Positions 1 to 8,785 of a stretch of DNA of 64,000 bases are shown one piece after another. The position numbers and the translations under genes were made by a program. The notes under the pieces were generated by a model that worked only from the letters and a program-made list of their open reading frames with translations, was not told where the DNA came from and did not search any database. The DNA is from Hoeflea sp. IMCC20628 (GTDB lineage: Bacteria; Pseudomonadota; Alphaproteobacteria; Rhizobiales; Rhizobiaceae). The stretch covers positions 1,072,501 through 1,136,500 of the forward strand of contig NZ_CP011479.1 in assembly GCF_001011155.1 (NCBI RefSeq). Direction: 5' to 3'. Position 1 is the first letter of the stretch, and each line of letters begins with the position of its first letter.

Positions 1-1
1 G

Positions 2-1588
2 ATCCTCGGCGAACTCGGCTACAACGAAGGTCATTCCTTCAACGGTCTGCTGCAGGTATCGGCCGCCGGTGGCGCCTCCTGCGGTGAAAGCCAGAAGGTG
101 CGCGGGCTTTGGTATTGCGTCGCCATCTGGGTCAAGGACGCGCCGGGCTACGGCAAGCTGATCGCCGACTGGATGACCGATGGCCGCACCGAGATCGATC
201 ACAACTCGATCGATTACGCGCGTTTCTATCCGCATCAGATGACCGAGGAATTCATCGAGAACCGCTGCTATGAGGCGGCGCAGAAGATCTATTTCCCGGC
301 CATCCATCCGCGCGAGCCCTATGCCAAGAGCCGCGGCGTCAAGCGTTCGCCCTTCAACGAGCGCGAAGTCGAGCTTGGCGGTCATTTCATGGAGCTTGGC
401 GGCTGGGAACGGGCGCATGGCTACGCGTCCAACGCTCATCTGCTCGAAAAATTCGGCGACCGTGTTCCGGTCCGTGAGAACGAATGGGACAACCGCCACT
501 TCTGGCGTGTGTCCAATGCCGAGCATCTGCAATTGACCGAAGACTGCGGCATCATCAACCTGTCGCATTTCCACATGGTCGACATCGAGGGGCCGGATCA
601 TGTTGCGCTGATGGAGTGGCTGTGCGCGGCCAAGATCGGTGGCGACACCAATATCGGCAAGGGCATCTACACCCACTTCCTCGATGACGAGGGCATGGTG
701 CGGGCCGATTTCACGGTGATTCGCATGGCTGATCGCTGCCGATTGATCAACGGAGCAGACGCCGGCCCGCGGGATTTCCACTACATACGCCGCATGGCCG
801 AGGACAAGGGCTTCGACGTGACCATCACCGATGTCACCGAGGCCTACACCACCATCGGCATCTGGGGCCCGGACGCCCGCGAAACACTGAAGAAAGTCGT
901 TGCCGATCCGGCTGGTCTTGATGTCGAAAACTTCGCCTTCGCAGCCATCAAGCCGATCGAGATTGCCGGCAAGACGGTATCCGCTTTCCGGCTCTCCTAT
1001 GTCGGTGAGCAGGGGTGGGAATTGCACATGAAGTTCGAGGACGGCCTGGCTGTCTGGGATGCGCTTCGGTCAACCGGTGTCACGCCGGTCGGTGTCGAGA
1101 CCTACGCAAACTCCCGTCGCATGGAAAAGAGCCTGCGTCTGCAGAACGCCGATCTTCTGACCCAGTACAATCTGATCGAAGCCGACCTTGCCCGCCCGAA
1201 GGTCAAGGAAGCCGATTTCCGCGGCAAGGCCAAACACCTTGAATACAAGGCGCGCGAGCATCAACCGGCAATGCTTTGCACATTGGTGATGACCGACAAT
1301 GTCGATGCAAAGGGCGTGGCCCGCTACCCGGTCGGCGCCATGCCGGTGATCGACCCGGAGACGGGCAGGACGCTGGTCGATGAATTGGGCCGCATCTCCT
1401 ACACGACATCAGTCGCCTACGGTCCGACCATCGGCAAGAACATCGCGCTCGCCTATCTGCCATGGGACTACTGCCAGGTGGGGCGCAAGCTCGATGTCGA
1501 GTACTTCAGCGAGACCTATCCGGTTGAAGTGGCGGCAGTCGGCTACAAGCCGCTTTACGACCCGGAAAATCTCAAACCGCGCAGCTGA
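2..1588 (+). CDS. FAD-dependent oxidoreductase/GcvT fusion, dimethylglycine dehydrogenase-like (5' truncated)
   Basis: Open from the first codon of the window (frame starts at base 2) to TGA at 1586-1588, so about 528 C-terminal residues are visible of a family that is usually about 810-850 residues. The first about 55 visible residues are the tail of the FAD oxidoreductase domain (GYGKLIADWMTDG, then a D..S.DYARFYP segment). An FAO-like linker follows, containing RGVKRSPFNE and ELGGWERA. The rest is an aminomethyltransferase (GcvT) domain with SYVGEQGWELH near the folate site. Family members oxidise dimethylglycine, sarcosine or related N-methyl compounds and pass the methyl group to tetrahydrofolate. 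The exact substrate cannot be read from this fragment. Its place beside a GbdR-like regulator and betaine genes fits betaine breakdown. A GTG at 98 is an internal codon, not a convincing start. A terminator follows. Confidence 0.85.
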   Translation: MLGELGYNEGHSFNGLLQVSAAGGASCGESQKVRGLWYCVAIWVKDAPGYGKLIADWMTDGRTEIDHNSIDYARFYPHQMTEEFIENRCYEAAQKIYFPAIHPREPYAKSRGVKRSPFNEREVELGGHFMELGGWERAHGYASNAHLLEKFGDRVPVRENEWDNRHFWRVSNAEHLQLTEDCGIINLSHFHMVDIEGPDHVALMEWLCAAKIGGDTNIGKGIYTHFLDDEGMVRADFTVIRMADRCRLINGADAGPRDFHYIRRMAEDKGFDVTITDVTEAYTTIGIWGPDARETLKKVVADPAGLDVENFAFAAIKPIEIAGKTVSAFRLSYVGEQGWELHMKFEDGLAVWDALRSTGVTPVGVETYANSRRMEKSLRLQNADLLTQYNLIEADLARPKVKEADFRGKAKHLEYKAREHQPAMLCTLVMTDNVDAKGVARYPVGAMPVIDPETGRTLVDELGRISYTTSVAYGPTIGKNIALAYLPWDYCQVGRKLDVEYFSETYPVEVAAVGYKPLYDPENLKPRS

Positions 1589-1606
1589 TCGAGACGACGT
1601 CAACCA

Positions 1607-1643
1607 AGGCCGCGCCGCTCTGCCAGAGTTGCGCGGCTTTTTT
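1607..1643 (+). terminator. Rho-independent terminator after the FAD/GcvT gene
   Basis: GCCGCGC (1609-1615) pairs with GCGCGGC (1631-1637), with an inner CTCT/AGAG stem, and is followed directly by a run of T (about 1638-1643). Confidence 0.85.
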
Positions 1644-1758
1644 GCTCGGGCGGTTTGCCCATCGGGTGGTCGGGTTGATTGGCAGCGCAGCTTCTGTCTG
1701 AGGACTAAATCCGGCGCAATTCTTCTCGACGTTCCGCACTGCCATGGTAAAATGCGCC

Positions 1759-2592
1759 ATGACAACGTGGTCCAGGGCAGTTCTGGTGATGGCAGGCGTG
1801 TTTGTGGCATCTCCGGGTGCCGGTGCGCGTGAGCCCGTCGATGTCGCCCTGGTGCTGGCGGTGGATGTGTCGCGCTCGATGTCTCCTCGGGAACTGGAAA
1901 TCCAGCGCGAAGGCTATGCTGCGGCGCTCAATCATCCTGATGTGGTTCGCGCCATCGCCCAGGGAGCTTATGGCCGCATAGCCATCACCATGTTCGAATG
2001 GGCCGGCACCACCGCGATTCGCGAGGTTTTCGACTGGACAATTGTGGAGACGGGGGCCGATGCCGACGCGTTGTCGGAGATCGTCTTGAAATCCAATCCA
2101 AGCGGACTGCGCCGCACCTCGATTTCCGGAGCGATCCTGCACGGGATCAAGCGACTGGAGGCCGCACCGTTCGAGGGGTTCCGGAAGGTCATCGATGTTT
2201 CGGGTGATGGACCGAACAATCAGGGCGACCCGGTTCTGGATGCGCGGGAGGCTGCAGTGTCGAGGCGGATTGTCATCAACGGATTGCCCTTGATGACCAG
2301 CGATGGTCCAGGCAATGGGTTCAATATTGCAGATCTCGATACCTATTATAGCGAATGTGTGATTGGCGGTCCGGGCAGCTTTCTGGTGCCGGTGAGCGGT
2401 TGGGATCAGTTTCCTGAAGCCATCCGTCGCAAGCTGGTTTTGGAAATTGGCGGCCTGCCAGCCTCTGCGGACCGGGCCATTCCGGCCCAGTTCTCTCCAA
2501 ATCAACCATTGCGCGGGCTGTCTGAGCCTTATGACTGCCTGATTGGCGAAAAAATCTGGGATCAGCGGCAATGGATGTTCGACGACAGGTAG
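1759..2592 (+). CDS. DUF1194 von Willebrand factor A-like exported protein
   Basis: About 277 residues. The chosen ATG (1759, MTTWSRA) starts a clean signal peptide ending near GAGA/REP; an ATG at 1744 would add five residues. The mature part begins with a VWA-type fold and a MIDAS-like DVSRSM motif (LAVDVSRSM). IDVSGDG and a conserved SECVIGGPGSF region follow, as in the DUF1194 family of alphaproteobacteria. Family function is unknown; the MIDAS suggests divalent-metal-dependent protein binding in the periplasm. It stands alone between a terminator and a signalling gene. Family assignment is from motif recall. Confidence 0.8.
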   Translation: MTTWSRAVLVMAGVFVASPGAGAREPVDVALVLAVDVSRSMSPRELEIQREGYAAALNHPDVVRAIAQGAYGRIAITMFEWAGTTAIREVFDWTIVETGADADALSEIVLKSNPSGLRRTSISGAILHGIKRLEAAPFEGFRKVIDVSGDGPNNQGDPVLDAREAAVSRRIVINGLPLMTSDGPGNGFNIADLDTYYSECVIGGPGSFLVPVSGWDQFPEAIRRKLVLEIGGLPASADRAIPAQFSPNQPLRGLSEPYDCLIGEKIWDQRQWMFDDR

Positions 2593-2643
2593 ATACCCCC
2601 TCCGACAGCGGAGAATTCTGATCGGCTGATTGGTGACCGGCAT

Positions 2644-4047
2644 TTGGCGATGTTAACGAAATCGAGAAGCATCGCGTCTAATACTTGCCTGAAGTTTACT
2701 TTTTTGCGGATATTTCGCGTGCCCTTCAGAAAACCGGAACAAATCAGAGAGGCCGACAAAGGCTTTGAAGGATCGGAAATCCTGCTGGTCGAGGATTCGC
2801 GAGCCTATACGGTCGCATTAAGGAAGCGCCTCGAAACCGACTATGGAATGAAGGTAACAAGTTGCGCCACGCTTGAATTGCTGGCCTCGGCGCTTGAGGA
2901 AAATCCGGACAGGTTCACGCTGTCACTGATTGACCTCAACCTTCCCGGAACGCCGTCAGGCGAGGCGTTGGATCTGGTGTCGGCCAAAAATGTGCCGGCC
3001 ATCCTGTTCACATCGAACGCCTCGGATCTCAGGCGCAAACAGGTTTTGACCAAGCAGTTCGCCGATTATGTTCTCAAGGATGGCCAGAAGGGGATTGAAC
3101 GCCTGATAGAGGCCACCGTTCGCATTCTGTCCAATCGGAGCGCTCATATTCTGATTGTTGATGATTCGGCACTCATGCGAGACATGTTGAGCGAACAATT
3201 GTTGAGCCAGCTTTACCGGGTGACCAGTGTTGCAAGCAGCAGGCAGGCGCTGGAGGTGCTGGACGAGAACACTGAGTTTGATCTCGCCCTGATCAACCAT
3301 CTCATGCCGGAAATGAACGGCTTGGCGCTGGTTGAGCAAATTCGCAGCCGCACCGAACTCGACGATATGCGGATTATCGGTGTCTCCACGCTTGAAGACA
3401 AGTCCCTGGCGGCGCGGTTCCTGCGTGCCGGGGCCAATGACTTCCTGATTCAGCCGTTGGTGATTGAGGAACTGCGTGGGCGCGTGGCCCAGAATATTGA
3501 AATTTCCAGTCAAATCGGCAAGCTGCGGGAACTCGCGGCCCGAGACTATCTGACCGGAATCTATAACCGTCGTCATTTTTTTGAGAATGGCCCGCGCAGG
3601 GTTGCTCTGAGCCGTAAGCAGGGGCGGGGGCAGGCGCTTGCCATCGTCGATATCGATCATTTCAAGCTTATCAACGACACCTATGGCCACGAGGTCGGCG
3701 ACGTTGTGCTCAAGGCCGTTGCCTGCCAGTTGAGAAAATATTGTGGGCATAGCCATTTGCTGTCACGCATGGGCGGCGAGGAGTTTGGCATCCTGATTTC
3801 CGATTGCAGCTTCGCCGATGCCCGCCGTTTCTGCGAGTTTGTCCGGTATGCAATTGAATTTTTGCTGATCAAGACGGATGACGGCGACGTCAAGGTCACG
3901 GTCTCCATTGGGCTTGCCGAAATTGCCGACAAGGAAAGCTTTGACAACTATCTCAATGCTGCTGACCAGTTCCTCTACATGGCAAAAAGCGCCGGCCGCA
4001 ATCGCGTGTTCTCCGAAACCGACCTGGCTGTTCGCGCAGTCGCCTGA
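2644..4047 (+). CDS. PleD-like response regulator diguanylate cyclase (REC-REC-GGDEF)
   Basis: 467 residues. REC1 covers about 45-160 with acidic pocket VEDS (D51) and phosphoacceptor in LIDLNLPG. REC2 covers about 167-290 and starts IVDDSALM, but the phosphoacceptor Asp is Asn (LALINHLMPEMNG). The GGDEF domain covers about 300-460 with DIDHFKLIND and an intact GGEEF active site, so it should make cyclic di-GMP from two GTP. The I-site RxxD expected just before GGEEF is absent (GHSHLLSR), so product inhibition through that site is unlikely. The first about 40 residues are basic and atypical. The true start may be downstream, for example a GTG or TTG near 2700-2725. No partner histidine kinase is next to it. 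Confidence 0.9.
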   Translation: MAMLTKSRSIASNTCLKFTFLRIFRVPFRKPEQIREADKGFEGSEILLVEDSRAYTVALRKRLETDYGMKVTSCATLELLASALEENPDRFTLSLIDLNLPGTPSGEALDLVSAKNVPAILFTSNASDLRRKQVLTKQFADYVLKDGQKGIERLIEATVRILSNRSAHILIVDDSALMRDMLSEQLLSQLYRVTSVASSRQALEVLDENTEFDLALINHLMPEMNGLALVEQIRSRTELDDMRIIGVSTLEDKSLAARFLRAGANDFLIQPLVIEELRGRVAQNIEISSQIGKLRELAARDYLTGIYNRRHFFENGPRRVALSRKQGRGQALAIVDIDHFKLINDTYGHEVGDVVLKAVACQLRKYCGHSHLLSRMGGEEFGILISDCSFADARRFCEFVRYAIEFLLIKTDDGDVKVTVSIGLAEIADKESFDNYLNAADQFLYMAKSAGRNRVFSETDLAVRAVA

Positions 4048-4103
4048 CGCCAGCCGGAATGATCCTGCCTTCTGATCTTCCAAAGCTCAGGAAAAGCTCT
4101 AAC

Positions 4104-5105
4104 TCAGGCCGCCGTGAGATATTGTTTGCGATCGGCGCGCTCTTGCTGCGGTGACCGGTTGTAGAGTTCACGATAGCATTTGGAGAAATGCGAGGCGGAA
4201 ACGAAGCCGCAGGCAACCGCCACCTCGACAACAGGCATCGGTGACTGGATCAGCAGATGCCGGGCTCGATCAAGCCGGATTTCCAGATAATAGCGCGCCG
4301 GTGACCGCCCCATCTCCTGGCGAAACAGGCGCTCGATCTGGCGTCGCGACAGACCGGCGTCGTCGGCAATCTCGATGAGCGACAAGGGTTCGGACAGGTT
4401 CGCTTCCATCAATTCGATGATCGACAGCACCTTGGCGTTTTGAACTCCGAGGCGGGCGCGCAACGGCAACCGTTGGCGGTCATGGGCGTTGCGGACCCGG
4501 TCGGTTAGTGCCATTTCACAGATGCGGTTGACCAGCGTTTCGTCATGATCCTCGCCGATCAGGCTCAACATCATGTCAAGTGCTGCGGTTCCGCCGGCAC
4601 AGGTGTGAATGGTCCCGTCGATTTCATAGAGATCGGCAAAGACATTTGCCTTGGGGAAGGCTTCAGCGAAGCCCGGCAGGTTCTCCCAATGGATGGCGCA
4701 GCGACGGCCCGAAAGCAGTCCGGCCATCGCCAGAATATGGGCGCCGGTGCACAAGCCGCCGACGGCAACGCCGCGATTGTGCTCTTCGCGCAGCCAGGCC
4801 AGAACCGACTTGTTGTTGAACCGTTCGACATTGGCGCCCGAACAGACGAACACCATGGACGGGCGGTTTTCGCCAGACAGGCTGCGTCGCTCATCGGCAA
4901 GCGAGGTGTTGACGGCCACCGTGACCTGATTTGAAGCGCTGACCGGTTCACCGTCATGGGAGGTCAAGCGCCATTTGTAGCAGTCATAACCCAACATCCG
5001 ATTGGCCAGCCGCAATGGTTCGATTGCCATCGAAAAGGCAATCATTGAAAAATCCGGAACCATAAAGAAAACGATCGAACGTTTCTGCTTATTCTGTGAA
5101 GACAT
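4104..5105 (-). CDS. GlxA-family AraC regulator, GbdR-like (glycine betaine regulator)
   Basis: About 333 residues from ATG at 5105 (MSSQNKQKR); an in-frame ATG at 5186 would add 27 unlikely residues. The N-terminal half is a DJ-1/PfpI class I amidotransferase-like domain (FFMVPDFSMIAF; GGLCTGAHILA around the nucleophile-elbow position). The C-terminal third is an AraC double helix-turn-helix (SLIEIADDAGLSRRQIERLF; VVEVAVACGFVSASHFSKCYR). This architecture and the N-terminal sequence match GbdR, the activator of betaine and dimethylglycine catabolism in proteobacteria. It is convergent with the diguanylate cyclase and lies near the FAD/GcvT gene, so regulation of the betaine genes is plausible but inferred. 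Confidence 0.8.
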   Translation of the reverse strand: MSSQNKQKRSIVFFMVPDFSMIAFSMAIEPLRLANRMLGYDCYKWRLTSHDGEPVSASNQVTVAVNTSLADERRSLSGENRPSMVFVCSGANVERFNNKSVLAWLREEHNRGVAVGGLCTGAHILAMAGLLSGRRCAIHWENLPGFAEAFPKANVFADLYEIDGTIHTCAGGTAALDMMLSLIGEDHDETLVNRICEMALTDRVRNAHDRQRLPLRARLGVQNAKVLSIIELMEANLSEPLSLIEIADDAGLSRRQIERLFRQEMGRSPARYYLEIRLDRARHLLIQSPMPVVEVAVACGFVSASHFSKCYRELYNRSPQQERADRKQYLTAA

Positions 5106-5222
5106 GCCCGAATCCCGTTGCGGGCTCTCCGAAAAGGCCCATGTCGCGATCAGGCCATAAATATTACGCATTGTCACTGGGATCAAAGCGAAATTTGTTG
5201 GCTTGCGACATGGGTCCTGCAG

Positions 5223-5414
5223 TTATCCCGGCATGGGACGGGCATGGAGATCGCTTTGCGTCCTTCCTGCGCAACCATGTTCAACCGCGGCGGGCCATCC
5301 GATGTCCTTTTGCAGTTCGACAGGAAGGCTGCCCAGCATGCACTCCATCGCCGCCCGCTTGCGGTTGGCGCGCCATTGCCGGGCATGGCGGGCGATCTGT
5401 GCGAAATCAAACAT
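5223..5414 (-). CDS. DUF1127 small basic protein
   Basis: 63 residues starting MFDFAQIARHARQWRANRKR. It contains the DUF1127 core: an Arg-rich amphipathic helix followed by L..LP.ELQKDIGW. A good Shine-Dalgarno (AGGAGA, about 5422-5427 on the minus strand) precedes the ATG at 5414. It is transcribed divergently from a LysR regulator, an arrangement often seen for DUF1127 genes in Rhizobiales. Some DUF1127 proteins affect RNA turnover or phosphate/stress responses; no specific role is claimed here. The C-terminal about 20 residues are not family-typical. Confidence 0.7.
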   Translation of the reverse strand: MFDFAQIARHARQWRANRKRAAMECMLGSLPVELQKDIGWPAAVEHGCAGRTQSDLHARPMPG

Positions 5415-5532
5415 AGTCGTGTCTCCTGTTTCCGTGTTGACCAGTCAGACTGGATTGACATGAACATCGCTCCGATGCATGAATCAATCAAACGAAATGA
5501 ATTGACCTCATCGATCAATGGAATTGAATGAT

Positions 5533-6435
5533 ATGAATGCTCCCCTCACTCATCCGCTGCTGATGCTGGACCCGGACGTGCTGCGCAGTTTTGTTGCTAT
5601 TGCCGAAACCGGAAGCTTCACCGCCGCGGCGGCGCGGATATTCCGCACGCCATCGGCTGTGTCGATGCAGATCAAGCGGCTTGAAGAGCAACTGGGCGTG
5701 TCGGTGTTCTTGCGCGATGCGCGGAATGTATCACTGACCCATGATGGCGAAGTGCTGCTCGGATATGCACGGCGGCTGATTGCGCTCAACCGGGAGGCCA
5801 TTTCGCGGTTTGTCACCTCGGATGTGACGGGAGTGGTGCGGATCGGGTCGCCGTCGGATTATGGCGAGGCGGTGCTTCCGAGCGTGCTCAAGCAGTTTGC
5901 CAAATCGCATCCGTCGGTGGTTGTCGATGTGGTGATTGACCAGTCCTCCAGCCTGCTCAAGCGCTTTGCATCTGGACACATCGACATCGTCCTCTTGAGT
6001 TGCATGGAAAGCCAGACTCCCGAACCAGGCGAAGTGGTCATGACAGATGATATTGTCTGGGCTGGCGCCAAAGGCGGGCAGGCCTATTTGATGGATCCGC
6101 TACCCTTGTCAATGTGGGACGAAGGATGTGTCTGGAGAGAAAGAGCGCTCTCATCTCTGGAGAAAGTGAAGCGGTCATACCGAGTGGCGTTCATGACGTC
6201 GCATATGGCCGGGCAGCGGGCAGCGATTTTGTCCGACCTTGCCATCGCACCACTGGGCAGGAGTTTCATCGGATCGGATATCCAGATACTTGACGAAGAT
6301 TGTGGGCTCCCGGCGCCGGGACAGTATCAATTGCTGCTCAAGGTCGCTGCTGATCCTTCGGCACCGGTTTGTGCCCTCAGTGACCATTTTCGCGCCGGAT
6401 TCGAACGGTTCAGGCAAACCGGCTCGTTCGATTGA
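5533..6435 (+). CDS. LysR-family transcriptional regulator
   Basis: About 300 residues from MNAPLTHPL (5533); an ATG at 5518 is an alternative. The N-terminal winged HTH is clear: LRSFVAIAETGSFTAAAARI, then TPSAVSMQIKRLEEQLG. A substrate-binding domain follows from about residue 95. It is divergent from the DUF1127 gene, and the 118-bp intergenic region (5415-5532) probably carries both promoters and the regulator's operator. The effector is unknown. Confidence 0.85.
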   Translation: MNAPLTHPLLMLDPDVLRSFVAIAETGSFTAAAARIFRTPSAVSMQIKRLEEQLGVSVFLRDARNVSLTHDGEVLLGYARRLIALNREAISRFVTSDVTGVVRIGSPSDYGEAVLPSVLKQFAKSHPSVVVDVVIDQSSSLLKRFASGHIDIVLLSCMESQTPEPGEVVMTDDIVWAGAKGGQAYLMDPLPLSMWDEGCVWRERALSSLEKVKRSYRVAFMTSHMAGQRAAILSDLAIAPLGRSFIGSDIQILDEDCGLPAPGQYQLLLKVAADPSAPVCALSDHFRAGFERFRQTGSFD

Positions 6436-6559
6436 AACAGGAAAACAGTTTCGAAAAATGAACGCTGTGTGAAGGCGCCGTTCAGGTGCCGCACAGGCGG
6501 ACGCATGTAGGGTGCTGACATTGAAGCATTCCACACTGTGTCACCAAGGGAGAGAGAAC

Positions 6560-6925
6560 ATGAAATCATCCATCAAGGTCCTGCTGGCAGTCGCTGCGGC
6601 AGTTGTCACATCCGCCACCATTCCGGCCATGTCGTCGGCATTCACCGCCGGGACGATAACGGCGATTGCGCCCGATGACGCGCTCAACATCCGCAAATGG
6701 CCCTCGGTGAAGTCGCAGATCATTGACGCTTATCGGCTCAATGAGCCAATCAGCCTGACCGGACGCTGCAAGAACATCACCACCAATATCTCCCTCCGGA
6801 TTGACGGACGGGGATCGTCGAGACGGCATTACAGGATGATGAAGGCGGCCAATGTCTGGTGCCAGGTGATGACCAATGATGCCGAAACCGGCTGGGCGCG
6901 CGGCAAGTACATCTGGCCACAATAA
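6560..6925 (+). CDS. Exported small protein with SH3-like domain
   Basis: 121 residues from ATG 6560, preceded by the Shine-Dalgarno GGGAGAGAG. There is a signal peptide (MKSSIKVLLAVAAAVV, cleavage near SSA/FTA), then a bacterial SH3-like segment: DALNIRKWPSVKSQIIDAY and later WCQVMTNDAETGWARGKYI. Such domains bind peptidoglycan or proteins in the periplasm. An upstream ATG at 6512 has no signal-like sequence and was not chosen. It is a single-gene unit. Confidence 0.75.
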   Translation: MKSSIKVLLAVAAAVVTSATIPAMSSAFTAGTITAIAPDDALNIRKWPSVKSQIIDAYRLNEPISLTGRCKNITTNISLRIDGRGSSRRHYRMMKAANVWCQVMTNDAETGWARGKYIWPQ

Positions 6926-6979
6926 GGTTATCCGAGGTCTTGAGACAATGGCGGCAGAGCCAGATATCCTGAACGCAGA

Positions 6980-8170
6980 TTACATGGCTGAATGTTCTCG
7001 GCCCTGCGTTCGGGCCCGGCTCCGCGCCATTGCCATATGCACCAGAATGGCAGCAGCATAACAGATGATCAGTAAGGCCGGGAGACCGGCAGCGGCGCCA
7101 GTCGACGTAACAGCCAGCAACGCGGGGGTGCCAAGCGCATTGCCGATATTGCCGGTCTGGGCGATGCCGCCATTGGCCAGCGCCCGGTCGGGCAGGGTTG
7201 CGTTGAGTTGCGGTACGGCCGCGAAGCTGGCGCCCTGAACCAGGCCCAGGGCCGCAAACAGTGCAATGAACAGCCAGGCGCTGGGCCCTGCCCATAAAAA
7301 CACCAACACCAGCACGATGGCGGTCACAAATCCGGCGATGATAACGTTGACGGCGGACATGTGCCTGAGCAGCATGTTGCCGATGCTCATGGATGACGCG
7401 ATGCTGGCTAGCGGCATGGCTGCAGCGACAAATGGACGTTGCGCCGGATCGACCATCGACGGAAGGATGGCGATCATGGAGACAAAGGTAAGTGTGTAGA
7501 ACAGCCAGCCAAGCGCCGGCGCGGCGATGTAGGGCGAGGAATAGACGGCAATGTGACGGCGGGCGATATCTGCCAAGGAAGGCCAGGGCGGCGTGTCGCG
7601 CCGGTCTGGCGCCGGCAACGCGACTGCGAGAAGTACGGCGAGTGTCGCCATGTAGACTGCATGGATCGCCGGCAATCCAGCGAGACCAAAGGCTTGAAGA
7701 ATGAGGGGTGCGGTGAGCGCCACGCCAGCAAAGGCGACGCTGAAATAGGATCCCCACAAGGTCAGCGCCATGGCCTGATGACGATGTGCGCTCAGTTGTG
7801 CGATCAGTGTGGGGGCGGAGACGACAATTGCCAGATGTGAGAGCCCCTCAAGCAACCGGCTCGCCAGCATCGCCTCGAACCCGGGCAGGGTTGCCTGCCA
7901 GACGGAAATCGCTGCGCCCAGAATCAGACCCGACAAGAGCAACCGGCGTATGCCGACCTGGATGCCGATAATGCCGGCAACCAGCCCCAGCAACATGCCG
8001 ACAACGGAGATCAGGGATACAAGATAGCCCGAGATGGCGCCGGTTTGACCGTAAAAGGCTTGCAGCTCAGGGAAAATGATCACTATCTTGGCGAATTGCG
8101 CCGCAGCCCCAAGGCCAGCCGCCCAAAGCGCCAGCACCAGAAACAACGGTGATCGGATCACGGAGAACAT
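6980..8170 (-). CDS. MFS transporter
   Basis: About 396 residues from ATG 8170 (MFSVIRSPLFLVL). The longer in-frame extension to 8335 overlaps the upstream gene and is not membrane-like. Twelve hydrophobic segments are recognisable, with a GRR-type loop (GIQVGIRRLLLSG) between helices 2 and 3 and LASRLLEGLSH in helix 4, as in major facilitator proteins. The substrate cannot be told. It lies 100 bp downstream of the GDCCVxC/MerF pair on the same strand, so co-transcription is possible. Confidence 0.8.
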   Translation of the reverse strand: MFSVIRSPLFLVLALWAAGLGAAAQFAKIVIIFPELQAFYGQTGAISGYLVSLISVVGMLLGLVAGIIGIQVGIRRLLLSGLILGAAISVWQATLPGFEAMLASRLLEGLSHLAIVVSAPTLIAQLSAHRHQAMALTLWGSYFSVAFAGVALTAPLILQAFGLAGLPAIHAVYMATLAVLLAVALPAPDRRDTPPWPSLADIARRHIAVYSSPYIAAPALGWLFYTLTFVSMIAILPSMVDPAQRPFVAAAMPLASIASSMSIGNMLLRHMSAVNVIIAGFVTAIVLVLVFLWAGPSAWLFIALFAALGLVQGASFAAVPQLNATLPDRALANGGIAQTGNIGNALGTPALLAVTSTGAAAGLPALLIICYAAAILVHMAMARSRARTQGREHSAM

Positions 8171-8270
8171 GACAAACGCCGTAGACACAACTTCGATTCG
8201 GGTAAAGGCTGATCTGCCAGGATGCAGCCGTGCCGGTTGCTGCCAAACTGCAAACAGAGCACCCGGATGG

Positions 8271-8489
8271 TCAGGTGGCGTCAGGTGCGCAGCAGGTGTC
8301 GCCTTGCTGGATAGGTGGGCAGGCAACGGTTCCATAGGAACAGAAGACGCAGCATTCGCCGGGTTTTGGTCTCAGTAGCGCGCCACATTCCTTGCAATCA
8401 TAAAACCACTGGCAAGCGTCGGTCGGCATAGTCTCCAGTTCGGCGTGACCACACAAAGGGCAGGTGATTTGCGATTGAAGTATCGTCAT
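8271..8489 (-). CDS. GDCCVxC domain protein (mercury-linked small Cys-rich protein)
   Basis: 72 residues from ATG 8489. It has two zinc-ribbon-like CxxC pairs (CPLCGH and DCKECG), then the family signature here as GECCVFCSYG, and a terminal CC (TCCAPDAT). The family is normally found beside MerF/MerT transporters and is thought to handle Hg(II) or a related soft metal. Its start overlaps the merF stop by 4 nt (ATGA at 8486-8489), indicating translational coupling. In some relatives the first Cys of the motif is selenocysteine; here it is an ordinary codon. Confidence 0.8.
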   Translation of the reverse strand: MTILQSQITCPLCGHAELETMPTDACQWFYDCKECGALLRPKPGECCVFCSYGTVACPPIQQGDTCCAPDAT

Positions 8490-8689
8490 GCCGGCCGCCG
8501 CTTCCACAGCGCATAGGCGGTCAGCACTATGAATGCCGCCAAGGCGGGCAGCAGCACCAGATCGAGATAACCGACAGCTGCCGAGAGGCCAATCGCGCCG
8601 AGCAAGATCACCAGGATGGGGGTGAAGCAGCACAGGGCAGCTATCACTGTGCCGATTATTCCGATGCGAAGCAGGTTCTGGTTGGACAT
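8486..8689 (-). CDS. merF: Mercury transport protein MerF-like
   Basis: 67 residues from ATG 8689 (MSNQNLLRIGI), with a strong Shine-Dalgarno (CGGAGGAA) just upstream. Two transmembrane helices are visible, with the vicinal cysteine pair in helix 1 (ALCCFTPILVILLGAIG) that takes up Hg(II) in the MerF/MerT family. The short C-terminal tail ends KRRPA. No merR, merP or merA is present in the window, so this is an orphan transporter plus partner rather than a full mer operon. Confidence 0.8.
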   Translation of the reverse strand: MSNQNLLRIGIIGTVIAALCCFTPILVILLGAIGLSAAVGYLDLVLLPALAAFIVLTAYALWKRRPA

Positions 8690-8785
8690 GCGATTCCTCC
8701 GAGCCGCACTGTACGGTGGCAACTGTTGGAAATCATCTCACGTCTTCGAGATCGCTTGGTACCGGGTAGCCTTTACCCTGTGTGA

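Noticed and set aside
1705-2643. 312-codon minus-strand frame opposite the DUF1194 gene
   Set aside because: The plus strand encodes a signal peptide and VWA motifs; the minus frame has no recognisable domain.
6926-6979. tRNA or other stable RNA genes in short intergenic gaps
   Set aside because: No cloverleaf with a TTC-loop consensus or CCA end was found anywhere in the window.
8171-8335. 55-residue N-terminal extension of the MFS transporter
   Set aside because: It overlaps the GDCCVxC gene by 65 bp, is not membrane-like, and a better start lies at 8170.
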